A program made the translations under genes and the position numbers. Of a stretch of 64,000 nucleotides of DNA, positions 1-13,600 are shown one piece after another (position 1 is the first letter of the stretch; every line of letters starts with the position of its first letter). Source of the DNA: Coriaria nepalensis (Eukaryota; Streptophyta; Magnoliopsida; Cucurbitales; Coriariaceae); contig CP114481.1 in assembly GCA_027186245.1 (NCBI GenBank), forward strand, positions 27,931,501 to 27,995,500. The letters are read 5' to 3'. Below the pieces are notes generated by a model, which had not been told where the DNA came from, did not search any database, and saw nothing but the letters and a program-made list of their open reading frames with translations.

Positions 1-911
1 TCACTATATTGTTTAAAAGCACTTCGAAATAATTCTATTTTTGCATTGAAAACATGACTTTCATGCATAACTTGCAATTGATCTACTGAAGGCAACTACG
101 CATTTTTATAGTGTTAAAGTCATATTATTGCATCTCTTTTACTCCTTAAATCATTCTAAATCACTTCAGACGAGATTCACCTTTTAAACATGACTTTCGT
201 GCATAACTTGCAGTTGATCTATTGAAGGCAACTACACATTTACTTAGCCTTAAAATCATGTCATTAAGGCTCTTCTAGTCATTAAATCATTGTAAATGAA
301 TTCGAAGGAATCATATTTTTGCCCTTCAAATATGATTTGCTTACATAACATGCAATTAATCTATTGAATACAACAATGCATTATTTTAGCCTTAAAGAGC
401 ATATCATTTAGACTTTTCATATCATTAAATTGTTTAAAAGCACTTCGAAATAATTCTATTTTTGCATTGAAAACATGACTTTCATGCATAACTTGCAATT
501 GATCTACTGAAGGCAACTATGCGTTTTTTTAGTGTTAAAGTCATATTATTGCATCTCTTTTACTCATTAAATCATTCTAAATCCCTTCAGATGAAATTCA
601 CCTTTTAAACATGACTTTCGTTTATAACTTGTAGTTGATCTATTGAAATTAACTATGCATTTACTTAACCTTAAAATCATTTCATTGAGGCTCTTCTAGC
701 CATTAAATATCATTATAAATGAATTCGAAATAATCATATTTTTGCCCTTCAAACATTATTTTCTTACATAACCTGCAATTAATCTATTGAATACAACAAT
801 GCATTATTTTAGCCTTAAAGAGCATATCATTCAGTCTTTTGATATCATTAAATTGTTTGAAAGCACTTCGAACCAATTTTATTTTTGCATTTAAAACACG
901 ACTTTCATGCA

Positions 912-983
912 TAACTTGCGATTGATCTACTTAAGGAAACTATGCATTTTTTTAGTGCATAACTTGCACTAAAATCATAGCAT
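912..983 (+). repeat. 72-bp local duplication inside an A monomer
   Basis: The motif TAACTTGC of an A monomer occurs at 912 and again at 984, and this HOR unit is 493 bp long instead of 421. The sequence proceeds normally to TTTTTTTAGTG, returns to CATAACTTGCACTAAAATC, and then restarts at AACTTGCAATTGATC and completes the monomer. The pattern fits polymerase slippage or template switching between related repeats. It is the only large length anomaly noticed in the window. Confidence 0.85.
950..974. other. Perfect 10-bp inverted repeat at the slippage junction
   Basis: TTTTAGTGCA (950-959) and TGCACTAAAA (965-974) are exact reverse complements separated by the 5-base spacer TAACT. Normal A monomers read AGTGTTAAA at this point and have no such hairpin, so the structure was created by, or helped create, the 72-bp duplication. 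Nothing suggests that it is a terminator of a gene. Confidence 0.8.
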
Positions 984-3900
984 TAACTTGCAATTGATCT
1001 ACCGAAGGCAACTATGCATTTTTTTAGTGTTAAAATCATATTATTGCATCTCTTTTACTCATTAAATAATTCTAAATCACTTCAGACGAAATTCACACTT
1101 TAAACATGACTTTCGGGCATAACTTGCAGTTGATCTATTTAAGGCAACTATACATTTACTTAGCCTTAAAATCATGTCATTGAGGCTCTGCTAGTCATTA
1201 AATCATTATAAATTAATTCGAACGAATTATATTTTTGTCCTTCAAACATGATTTGGTTACATTACCTGCAATTAATCTATTGAATACAACAATGCATTAT
1301 TTTAGCCTTCAAGAGCATATCATTCAGTCTTTTGTTATCATTAAATTGTTTGAAAGCACTTCGAACTAATTCTATTATTGCATTTAAAACACGACCTTCA
1401 TGCATAAGTTGCAATTGATCTACTGAAGGCAACTATGCATTTTTTTACTGTTAAAATCATATTATTGCATCTCTTTTACTCATTAAATCATTCTAAATCA
1501 CTTCAGACGAAATTCACCTTTTCAACATGAGTTTCGTGCATAACTTGCAGTTGATCTATTGAAGGTAACTATACATTTACTTAGCCTTAAAATCATGTCA
1601 TCGAGGCCCTTCTAGTCATTAAATCATTATAAATTAATTCGAACGAATTATATTTTTGTCCTTCAAACATGATTTGCTTACATAACCTGCAATTAATCTA
1701 TTGAATACAACAATGCATTATCTTAGCCTTAAAGAGCATATCATTCAGCCTTTTGATATCATGAAATTGTTTGAAAGCAGTTCGAAATAATTCTATTTTT
1801 GCATTTAAAATACAACTTTCTTGCATAACTTGCAATTGATCTACTGAAGGCAACTATGCATTTTTTTAGTGTTAGAGTCATATTATTGCATCTCTTTTAC
1901 TCATTAAATCATTCTAAATCACTTCAGACGAAATTCACCTTTTAAACATGAGTTTCATGCATAACTTGCAGTTGATCTATTGAAGGTAACTACACATTTA
2001 CTTAGCCTTAAAATCATGTCATTAAGGCTCTTTTAGTCATTAAATCATTATTAATGAATTCGAACGAATTATATTTCACCTTCAAACATGATTTGCTTAC
2101 ATAACCTGCAATTAATCTATTGAATTCAACAATGCATTATTTTAGCCTTAAAGAGCATATCATTTAGACTTTTCATATCATTAAATTGTTTAAAAGCACT
2201 TCGAAATAATTCTATTTTTGCATTGAAAACATGACTTTCATGCATAACTTGCAATTGATCTACTGAAGGCAACTATGCATTTTTTTAGTGTTAAAGTCAT
2301 ATTATTGCATCTCTTTTACTAATTAAATCATTCTAAATCCCATCAGACGAAATTCACCTTTCAAACATGACTTTCGTGTATAACTTGCAGTTGATCTATT
2401 GAAATTAACTATGCATTTACTTAGCCTTAAAATCATTTCATTGAGGCTCTTCTAGCCATTAAATCATTATAAATGAATTCGAAATAATCATATTTTTGCC
2501 CTTCGAACATGATTTTCTTACATAACCTGCAATTAATCTATTGAATACAACAATGCATTATTTTAGCCTTAAAGAGCATATCATTCTGTCTTTTGATATC
2601 ATTAAATTGTTTGAAAGCACTTCGAACCAATTCTCTTTTTGCATTTAAAATACAACTTTCTTGCATAACTTGCAATTGATCTACTGAAGGCAACTATGCA
2701 TTTTTTTAGTGTTAAAGTCATATTATTGCATCTCTTTTACTCATTAAATCATCTAAATCACTTAAGACGAAATTCGCCTTTTAAACATGACTTTCGTGCA
2801 TAACTTGCAGTTCATCTATTGAAGGCAACTATACATTTACTTAGCCTTAAAATCATGTCATTGAGGCACTTCTAGTCATTAAATCATTATAAATGAATTC
2901 GAACGAATTATATTTTTGTCCTTCAAACATGATTTGCTTACATAACCTGCAATTAATCTATTGAATACAACAATGCATTATCTTAGCCTTAAAGAGCATA
3001 TCATTAAGTCTTTTGTTATCATTCAATTGTTTGAAAGCACTTCGAACCAATTCTCTTTTTGCATTTAAAATACAACTTTCTTGCATAACTTGCAATTGAT
3101 CTACTGAAGGCAACTATGCATTTTTTTAGTGTTAAAGTCATATTATTGCATCTCTTTTACTCATTAAATCATTCTAAATCACTTCAGACGAAATTCACCT
3201 TTTAAACATGAGTTTCAGGCATAACTTGCAGTTGATCTATTGAAGGTAACTACACATTTACTTAGCCTTAAAATCATGTCATTAAGGCTCTTTTAGTCAT
3301 TAAATCATTATTAATGAATTCGAACGAATTATATTTGACCTTCAAACATGATTTGCTTACATAACCTGCAATTAATCTATTGAATACAACAATGCATTAT
3401 TTTAGCCTTAAAGAGCATATCATTCAGTATTTTGTTATCATTAAATTGTTTGAAAGCTCTTCGAACTAATTCTATTATTGCATTTACAACACGACTTTCA
3501 TGCATAACTTGCAATTGATCTACTGAAGGCAACTATGCGTTTTTTTAGTGTTAAAATCATATTATTGCATCTCTTTTACTCATTAAATCATTCTAAATCA
3601 CTTCAAACGAAATTCACCTTTCAAACATGACTTTCGTGCATAACTGGCCGTTGATCTATCGAAGGCAACCACACCTTTACTTAGCCTTAAAATCATGTCA
3701 TTAAGGCTCTTCTAGTCATTAAATCATTGTAAATGAATTCGAACGAATCATATTTTTGCCCGTCAAATATGATTTGCTTACATAACCTGCAATTAATCTA
3801 TTGAATACAACAATGCATTATTTGAGCCTTAAAGACCATATCATTTAGTCTTTTCATATCATTAAATTGTTTAAAAGAACTTCGAAATAATTCTATTTTT

Positions 3901-6900
3901 GCATTGAAAACATGACTTTCATGCATTACTTGCGATTGATCTACTGAAGGAAACTATGCATTTTTTTAGTGTTCAAATCATATTATTGCATCTCTTTTAC
4001 TCATTAAATCATTCAAAATCACTTCAGACAAAATTCACCTTTTAAACATGAGTTTCATGCATAACTTGCAGTTGATCTATTGAAGGTAACTACACATTTA
4101 CTTAGCCTTAAAATCATGTCATTAAGGCTCTTTTAGTCATTAAATCATTATCAATGAATTCGAACGAATTATATTTTTGACCTTCAAACATGATTTTCTT
4201 ACATAACCTGCAATTAATCTATTGGATACAACAATGCATTATTTTAGCCTTAAAGAGCATATCATTCAGTCTTTTGATATCATTAAATTGTTTGAAAGCA
4301 CTTCGAACCAATTCTATTTTTGCATTTAAAACACGAATTTCATGCATAACCTGCGATTGATCTACTGAAGGAAACTATGCATTTTTTTAGTGTTAAAATC
4401 ATATTATTGCATCTCTTTTACTCATTAAATCATTCAAAATCACTTCAGACGAAATTCACCTTTTAAACATGAGTTTCGTGCATAACTTGCAGTTGATCTA
4501 TTGAAGGCAACTACACATTTACTTAGCCTTAAAATCATGTCATCGAGGCTCTTCTACTCATTAAATCATTATAAATTAATTTGAACGAATTATATTTTTG
4601 TCCTTCAAACATGATTTGCTTACATAACCTGCAATTAATCTATTGAATACAACAATGCATTATTTTAGCCTTAAAGAGCATATCATTCAGTCTTTTGTTA
4701 TCATTAAATTGTTTGAAAGCACTTCGAACTAATTCTATTATTGCATTTAAAACACGACTTTCATGCATAACTTGCAATTGATCTACTGAAAGCAACCATG
4801 CATTTTTTTAGTGTTAAAATCATATTATTGCATTTCTTTTACTCATTAAATCATTCTAAATCACTTCAGACGAAATTCACCTTTTAAACATGACTTTCGT
4901 GGATAACTTGTAGTTTATCTATTGAAGGAAACTACACATTTACTTAGCCTTAAAATCATGTCATTAAGGCTCTTCTAATCATTAAATAATTATAAATGAA
5001 TTCGGACGAATCATATTTTTGCCCTTCAAACATGATTTTCTTACATAACCTGCAATTAATCTATTGAATATAACAATGCATTATTTTAGCCTTAAAGAGC
5101 ACATCTTTCAGTCTTTTGATATCATTAAATAGTTTGAAAGCACTTCGAGCTAATTCTACTATTGCTTTTTAAAACACGACTTTCATGCATAACTTGCAAT
5201 TAGTCTACTGAAGGCAACTATGCATTTTTTCAGTCTTAAAGTCATATTATTGCATCTCTTTTACTCATTAAATCATTCTGAATCACATCAGACGAAATTC
5301 GCCTTTTAAACATGACTTTCGTGCATAAGTTGCAGTTGATCTATTGAAGGCAACTATACATTTACTGAGCCTTAATATCATGTCACTGAGGCTCTTCTAG
5401 TCATTAAATCATTATAAATGAATTCGAACGAATTATATTTTTGCCCTTCAAACATGATTTTCTTACATAACGAGCAATTAATCTATTGAAGACAACAATG
5501 CATTGTTTTAGCCTTAAAGAGCATATCATTCAGTCTTTTGATATCATTAAATTGTTTGAAAGCACTTCGAACTCATTCTATTATTGCATTTAAAACACGA
5601 CTTTCATGCATAACTTGCAATTGATCTACTGAAGGCAACTATGCATTTTTTTATTGTTAAAGACATATTATTGCATCTCTTTTTCTCATTAAATCATTCT
5701 AAATCACATCAGACAAAATTCGCCTTTTAAACATCACTTTCGTGCATAAGTTGCAGTTGATCTATTGAAGGCAACTACACATTTACTTAGCCTTAAAATC
5801 ATGTCACTGAGCCTCTTCTAGTCATTAAATCATTATAAATGAATTCGAACGAATTATATTTTTGCCTTTCAAACATGATTTTCTTACATAACTTGCAATT
5901 AATCTATTGAAGACAACAATGCATTATTTTAGCCTTAAAGAGCATATCATTCAGTCTTTTCGGATCATTAAATTGATTGAAAGCACTTCGAACTCATTCT
6001 ATTATTGCTTTTTAAAACACGACTTTCATGCATAACTTGCAATTGAACTACTGAAGGCAATTATGCATTTTTTTATTGTTAAAGACATATTACTGCATCT
6101 CTTTTACTTATTAAATCATTCTAAATCACTTCAGACGAAATTCGCCTTTTAAACATGATTGTCATGCATAACTTGCAGTTGATCTATTGAAGGCAACTAT
6201 GCGTTTACTTAGCCTTAAGATCATGTCATTAAGGCTCTTCTATCCATTAAATCATTATAAATGAATTTAAACGAATCATATTTTTGCCCTTCAAACATGA
6301 TTTGCTTACATAACCTGCAATTAATCTATTGAATACAACAATGCATTATTTTAGCCTTAAAGAGCATATCATTCAGTTTTTTGATATCATTAAATTGTTT
6401 GAAAGCACTTCGAACTAATTCTATTATTGCATTTAAAACACGACTTTCATGCATAACTTGCAATTCATCTACTGAAGGCAACTATGCATTTTTTTAGTGT
6501 TAAAGACATATTATTGCATCTCTTTTACTCACTAAATCATTCTAAATCACTTCAGACGAAATTCGCCGTTTAAACATGATTGTCATGCATAACTTGCAGT
6601 TGATCTATTGAAGGCAACTATGCATTTACTTAGCCTTAAAATCATGTCATTGAGGCTCTTCTATCCATTAAATCATTATAAATGAATTCGGACGAATCAT
6701 ATTTTTGCCCTTCAAACGTGATTTGCTTACATAACCTGCAATTAATCTATTGAATACAACGATGCATTATTTTAGCCTTAAAGAGGATTTCATTCAGTTT
6801 TTTGATATCATTAAATTGTTTGAAAGCACCTCGAACTAATTCTATTATTGCATTTAAAACACGACTTTCATGCATAACTTACAATTGATCTACTGAAGGC

Positions 6901-9900
6901 AACTATGCATTTTTTTATTGTTAAAGACATATTATTGCATCTCTTTTACTCATTAAATCATTCTAAATCACTTCAGACGAAATTCGCCTTTTAAACATGA
7001 CTTTCGTGCATAACTTGCAGTTGATCTATTGAAGGCAACTATACATTACTTAGCCTTAAAATCATGTCATTGAGGCTCTTCTAGCCATGAAATCATTATA
7101 AATGAATTTGAACGAATCATATTTTTGCCCTTCAAACATGATTTGCTTACATAACCTGCAATTAATCTATTGAATACAACAATGCATTATTTTAGCGTTA
7201 AAGAGCATATCATTCAGTATTTTGATATCATTAAATTTTTTCAAAGCACTTCGAACTAATTCTATTATCGCATTTAAAACACGACTTTCATGCATAACTT
7301 ACAATTGATCTACTGAAGGCAACTAGGCATTTTTTTATTGTTAAAGACATATTATTGCATCTCTATTACTCATTAAATCATTCTAAATCACTTCATACGA
7401 AATTCGCCTTTTAAACATGACTTTCGTGCATAACTTGCAGTTGATCTATTGAAGGCAACTATACATTTACTTAGCCTTAAAATCATGTCATTGAGGCTCT
7501 TCTAGCCATTAAATCATTATAAATGAATTTGAACGAATAATATTTTTGCCCTTCAAACATGATTTGCTTACATAACCTGCAATTAATCTATTGAATACAA
7601 CAATGCATTATTTTAGCGTTAAAGAGCATATCATTCAGTCTTTTGATATCATTAAATTGTTTGAAAGCACTTCGAACTAATTCTATTATTGCATTTAAAA
7701 CACGACTTTCATGCATAACTTACAATTGATCTATTGAAGGCAACAATGCATTTTTTTATTGTTAAAGTCATATTATTGCATCTCTTTTACTCATTAAATC
7801 CTTCTAAATCACTTCATACGAAATTCGCCTTTTAAACATGACTTTCGTGCATAACTTGCAGTTGATCTATTGAAGGCAACTATCCATTTACTTAGCCTTA
7901 AAATCATGTCATTGAGGCTCTTCTAGCCATTAAATCATTATAGATGAATTTGAACGAATCATATTTTCGCCCTTCAAACATGATTAGCTTACATAACCTG
8001 CAATTAATCTATTGAATACAACAATGCATTATTTTAGCCTTAAAGAGCATATCATTCAGTTTTTTGATATCATTAAATTGTTTGAAAGCACTTCGAACTA
8101 ATTCTATTATTGCATTTAAAACACGACTTTCATGCATAACTTGCAATTGATCTACTGAAGGCAACTATGCATTTTTTTAGTGTTAAAGACATATTATTGC
8201 ATCTCTTTTACTCATTAAATCATTCTAAATCACTTCAGACGAAATTCGCCTTTTAAACATGATTGTCATGCATAACTTGCAGTTGATCTATTGAAGGCAA
8301 CTATGCATTTACTTAGCCTTAAAATCATGTCATCGAGGCTCTTCTAGCCATTAAATCATTATAAATGAATTTGAACGAATCATATTTTTGCCCTTCAAAC
8401 ATGATTTGCTTACATAACCTGCAATTAATCTATTGAATACAACAATGCATTATTTTAGCGTTAAAGAGCATATCATTCAGTCTTTTGATATCATTAAATT
8501 GTTTGAAAGCACTTCGAACTAATTCTATTATTGCATTTAAAACATGACTTTCATGCATAACTTGCAATTGATCTACTGAAGGCAACTATGCATTTTTTTA
8601 TTGTTAAAGACATATTATTGCATCTCTTCTACTCATTAAATCATTCTAAATCACTTCAGACGAAATTCGCCTTTTAAACATGATTGTCATGCATAACTTG
8701 CAGTTGATCTATTGAAGGCAACTATGCGTTTACTTAGCCTTAAAATCATGTCATTGAGGCTCTTCTATCCATTAAGTCATTATAAATGAATTCGGACGAA
8801 TCATATTTTTGCCCTTCAAACATGATTTTCTTACATAACTTGCAATTAATCTATTAAAGACAACAATGCATTATTTTAGCCTTAAAGAGCATATCATTCA
8901 GTCTTTTGATATCATTAAATTGTTTGAAAGCACTTCGAACTAATTCTATTATTGCATTTAAAACACGACTTTCATGCATAACTTCCAATTGATCTACTGA
9001 AGGCAACTAAGCATTTTTTTATTGTTAAAGACATATTATTGCATCTCCTTTACTCATTAAATCATTCTAAATCACATCAGACGAAATTCGCCTTTTAAAC
9101 ATGACTTTCGTGCATAACTTGCAGTTGATCTATTGAAAGCAACAATACATTTACTTAGCCTTAAAATCATGTCATTGAGGCTCTTCTAGCCATTAAACCA
9201 TTATAAATCAATTCGAACAAATTATATTTTTGTCCTTCAAGCAAGATTTTCTTACATAACCTGCAATTAATCTATTGAATATAACAATGCATTATTTTAC
9301 CCTTAAAGAGCATATCTTTTAGTCTTTTGATATCATTAAATTGTTTGAAAGCACTACGAACTAATTCTATTATTGCATTTAAAACACGACTTTCATGCAT
9401 AACTTGCAATTGATCTACTGAAGGCAACTATGCATTTTTTTAGTGTTAAAGTCATATTATTGGATATCTTTTACTCGTTAAATCATTCTAAATAACTTCA
9501 GACGAAATTCGCCATTTGAACATGACTTTCGTCCATATCTTGTAGTTGATCTATTGAAGGCAACTATACATTCACTTAGCCTTAAAATCATGTCATTGAG
9601 GCTCTTCTAGCCATTAAATCATTATAAATGAATTCGGACGAATCATAGTTTTGCCCTTCAAACATGATTTTCTTACATAACTTGCAATTAATCTATTGAA
9701 GACAACAATGCGTTATTTTAGCCTTAAAGAGCATATCATTCAGTCTTTTCAGATCATTAAATTGTTTGAAAGCACTTCGAACTCATTCTATTATTGCTTT
9801 TTAAAACACGACTTTCATGTATAACTTGCGATTGATCTACTGAAGGCAACTATGCATTTTCTTAGTGTTAAAGTCATATTATTGCATCTCTTTTACTCAT

Positions 9901-10662
9901 TAAATCATTCTAAATCACTTCAGACAAAATTCGCCTTTTAAACATGACTTTGATGCATAAGTTGCAGTTGATCTATTGAAGGCAACTATACATTTACTTA
10001 GCCTTAAAATCATGTCATTGAGGCTCTTCTAGCCATTCAACCATTATAAATGAATTCGAACGAATTATATTTTTGTTCTTCAAACATGATTTTCTTACAT
10101 AACCTGCAATTAATCTATTGAATATATGAATGCATTATTTTAGCCTTAAAGAGCATATCATTCAGTCTTTTGATATTATTAAATTGTTTGAAAGCACTTC
10201 GAACTAATTCGATTTTTACATTTAAAACACGACTTTAATGCATAACTTGCGATTGATCTACTGAAGGCAACTATGCATTTTTTTAGTGTTAAAGTTAGAT
10301 TATTGCATCTCTTTTACTCATTAAATCATTCGAAATCACATCAGACGAAATTCGCCTTTTAAACATGACTTTCGTGCATAACTTGCAGTTGATCTATTGA
10401 AGGCAACTATACATTCACTTAGCCTTAAAATCATGTCATTGAGGCTCTTCTAGCCATTAAATCATTATAAATGAATTTGAACGAATCATATTTTTGCCTT
10501 CAAACATGATTTTCTTACATAACTTGCAATTAATCTATTGAAGACAAGAATGCATTATTTTAGCCTTAAAGAGCATATCATTCAGTTTTTTCAGATCATT
10601 AAATTGTTTGAAAGCACTTCGAACTCATTCTATTGTTGCTTTTTAAAACATGACTTTCATGT

Positions 10663-13600
10663 ATAACTTGCGATTGATCTACTGAAGGCAACTATGCATT
10701 TTTTTAGTGTTAAAGTCATATTATTGCATCTCTTTTACTCATTAAATCATTCTAAATCACTTCAGACAAAATTCGCCTTTTAAACATGACTTTGATGCAT
10801 AAGTTGCAGTTGATATATTGAAGGCAACTATACATTTACTTAGCCTTAAAATCATGTCATTGAGGCTCTTCTAGCCATTCAACCATTATAAATGAATTCG
10901 AACGAATTATATTTTTGTTCTTCAAACGTGATTTTCTTACATAACCTGCAATTAATATATTGAATATAACAATGCATTATTTTAGCCTTAAAGAGCATAT
11001 CATTCAGTCTTTTGATATTATTAAATTGTTTGAAAGCACTTCGAACTAATTCGATTTTTACATTTAAAGCACGACTTTCATGCATAACTTGCGATTGATC
11101 TACTGAAGGCAACTATGCATTTTTTTAGTGTTAAAGTTATATTATTGCATCTCTTTTACTCATTAAATCATTCTAAATCACATCAGACGAAATTCGCCTT
11201 TTAAACATGACTTTCGTGCATAACTTGCAGTTGATCTATTGAAGGCAACTATACATTCACTTAGCCTTAAAATCATGTAGTTGACGCTCTTCTAGCCATT
11301 AAATCATTATAAATGAATTCGGACGAATCATATTTTTGCCCTTCAAACATGATTTTCTTACATAACTTGCAATTAATCTATTGAAGACAACAATGCATTA
11401 TTTTAGCCTTAAAGATTATATCATTCAGTCTTTTCAGATCATTAATCTGTTTGAAAGCACTTCGAACTCATTCTGTTATTGCTTTTTAAAACACGACTTT
11501 CATGTATAACTTGCGATTGATCTACTGAAGGCAACTATGCATTTTTTTAGTGTTAAAGTCATATTATTGCATCACTTTTACTCATTAAATCATTCTAAAT
11601 CACTTCAGACAAAATTCGCCTTTTGAACATGACTTTCGTGCATAACTTGCAGTTGATCTATTGAAGGCAACTATACATTTACTTAGCCTTAAAATCATGT
11701 CATTGAGGCTCTTCTAGCCATTAAACCATTATAAATGAATTCGAACGAATTATATTTTTGTCCTTCAAACATGATTTTCTTACATAACCTGCAATTAATC
11801 TATTGAATATAACAATGCGTTATTTTACCCTTAAAGAGCATATCTTTTAGTCTTTTGATATCATTAAATTGTTTGAAAGCACTTCGAACTAATTCTATTA
11901 TTGCATTTAAAACACGACTTTCATGCACAACTTGCAATTGATATACTGAAGGCAACTATGCATTTTTTTAGTGTTAAAGTCATATTATTGCATCTCTTTT
12001 ACTCATTAAATCATTCTAAATCACATCAGACGAAATTCGCCATTTAAACATGACTTTCGTGCATAACTTGTAGTTGATCTATTGAAGGCAACTATACATT
12101 CACTTAGCCTTAAAATCATGTCATTGAGGCTCTTCTAGCCATTCAACCATTATAAATGAATTCGAACGAATTATATTTTTGTTCTTCAAACATGATTTTC
12201 TTACATAACTTGCAATTAATCTATTGAATATAACAATGCATTATTTTAGCCTTAAAGAGCATATCATTCAGTCTTTTGATATTATTAAATTGTTTGAAAG
12301 CACTTCGAACTAATTCGATTTTTACATTTAAAGCACGACTTTCATTCATAACTTGCGATTGATCTACTGAAGGCAACTATGCATTTCTTTAGTGTTAAAG
12401 TTATATTATTGCATCTCTTTTACTCATTAAATCATTCTAAATCACATCAGACGAAATTCGCCTTTTAAACATGACTTTCGTGCATAACTTGCAGTTGATC
12501 TATTGAAGGCAACTATACATTCACTTAGCCTTAATATCATGTCACTGAGGCTCTTCTAGCCATTAAACCATTATAAATGAATTCGAACGAATTATATTTT
12601 TGTCCTTCAAACATGATTTTCTTACATAACCTGCAATTAATCTATTGAATATAACAATGCGTTATTTTACCCTTAAAGAGCATATCTTTTAGTCTTTTGA
12701 TATCATTAAATTGTTTGAAAGCACTTCGAACTAATTCTATTATTGCATTTAAAACACGACTTTCATGCACAACTTGCAATTGATATACTGAAGGCAACTA
12801 TGCATTTTTTTAGTGTTAAAGTCATATTATTGCATCTCTTTTACTCATTAAATCATTCTAAATCACATCAGACAAAATTCGCCTTTTAAACATGACTTTC
12901 GTGCATAACTTGCAGTTGATCTATTGAAGGCAACTATACATTCACTTAGCCTTAAAATCATGTCGTTGAGGCTCTTCTAGCCATTAAATCATTATAAATG
13001 AATTCGGACGAATCATATTTTTGCCCTTCAAACATGATTTTCTTACATAACTTGCAATTAATCTATTGAAGACAACAATGCATTATTTTAGCCTTAAAGA
13101 GCATATCATTCAGTCTTTTCAGATCATTAATTTGTTTGAAAGCACTTCGAACTCATTCTGTTATTGCTTTTTAAAACACGACTTTCATGTATAACTTGCG
13201 ATTGATGTACTGAAGGGAACTATGCATTTTTTTAGTGTTAAAGTCATATTATTGCATCACTTTTACTCATTAAATCATTCTAAATCACTTCAGACAAAAT
13301 TCGCCTTTTAAACATGACTTTCATGCATAAATTGCAGTTGATCTGTTGAAGGCAACTATACATTTACTTAGCCTTAAAATCATGTCATTGAGGCTCTTCT
13401 AGCCATTAAACCATTATAAATGAATTCGAACGAATTATATTTTTGTCCTTCAAACAAGATTTTCTTACATAACCTGCAATTAATCTATTGAATATAACAA
13501 TGCGTTATTTTAGCCTTAAAGAGCATATCTTTCAGTCTTTTGATATCATTAAATTGTTTGAAAGCACTTCGAACTAATTCTATTATTGCATTTAAAACAC

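Larger units (their letters stand above)
1..4200. repeat. Decayed 4-unit super-repeat in the left domain
   Basis: Private variants recur at about four HOR units. GCATTGAAAACATGAC occurs at 43, 464, 2,220 and 3,901. CATTTAGACTTTTCATATC occurs at 405 and 2,161. TTGAAATTAACTATGC occurs near 643 and 2,399. The spacing of 1,756 bp for the first pair equals four 421-bp units plus the 72-bp insertion near 912-983; the next interval is about 1,681 bp because of small deletions. The copies carry many private differences, so this looks like an old duplication that has partly eroded. A separate variant set (GAGTTTC in B, TTAAGGCTCTTTTAGTC) recurs at about 1,950, 3,211 and 4,050, three and two units apart. 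Confidence 0.7.
1..10662. repeat. Left diverged domain of the array (about 25 HOR units)
   Basis: Units here differ from each other by many scattered substitutions and small indels, unlike the near-identical core. Period is 421 bp because A usually reads GCATTTAAAAC. B often reads ATTCACC rather than ATTCGCC, and the B-end dyad is frequently altered (TTCGAAATAATC, TTTGAACGAATC, TTCGGACGAATC). Short deletions shorten some B/C junctions, for example near 2,086 and 3,341. Between about 6.4 and 8.8 kb the units change gradually, for example ATAACTTACAATTG at about 6,874, 7,294 and 7,714. Greater divergence normally means older or less often homogenised repeats. No gene or mobile element is visible. 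Confidence 0.85.

Noticed and set aside
10879..11112. 77-codon minus-strand open frame
   Set aside because: It starts with TTG and lies across satellite monomers. Its equivalent in the near-identical 16-unit copy (17,621-17,854) is stopped by a TAG caused by one base (A at 10,957, C at 17,699), with no sign of coding constraint.
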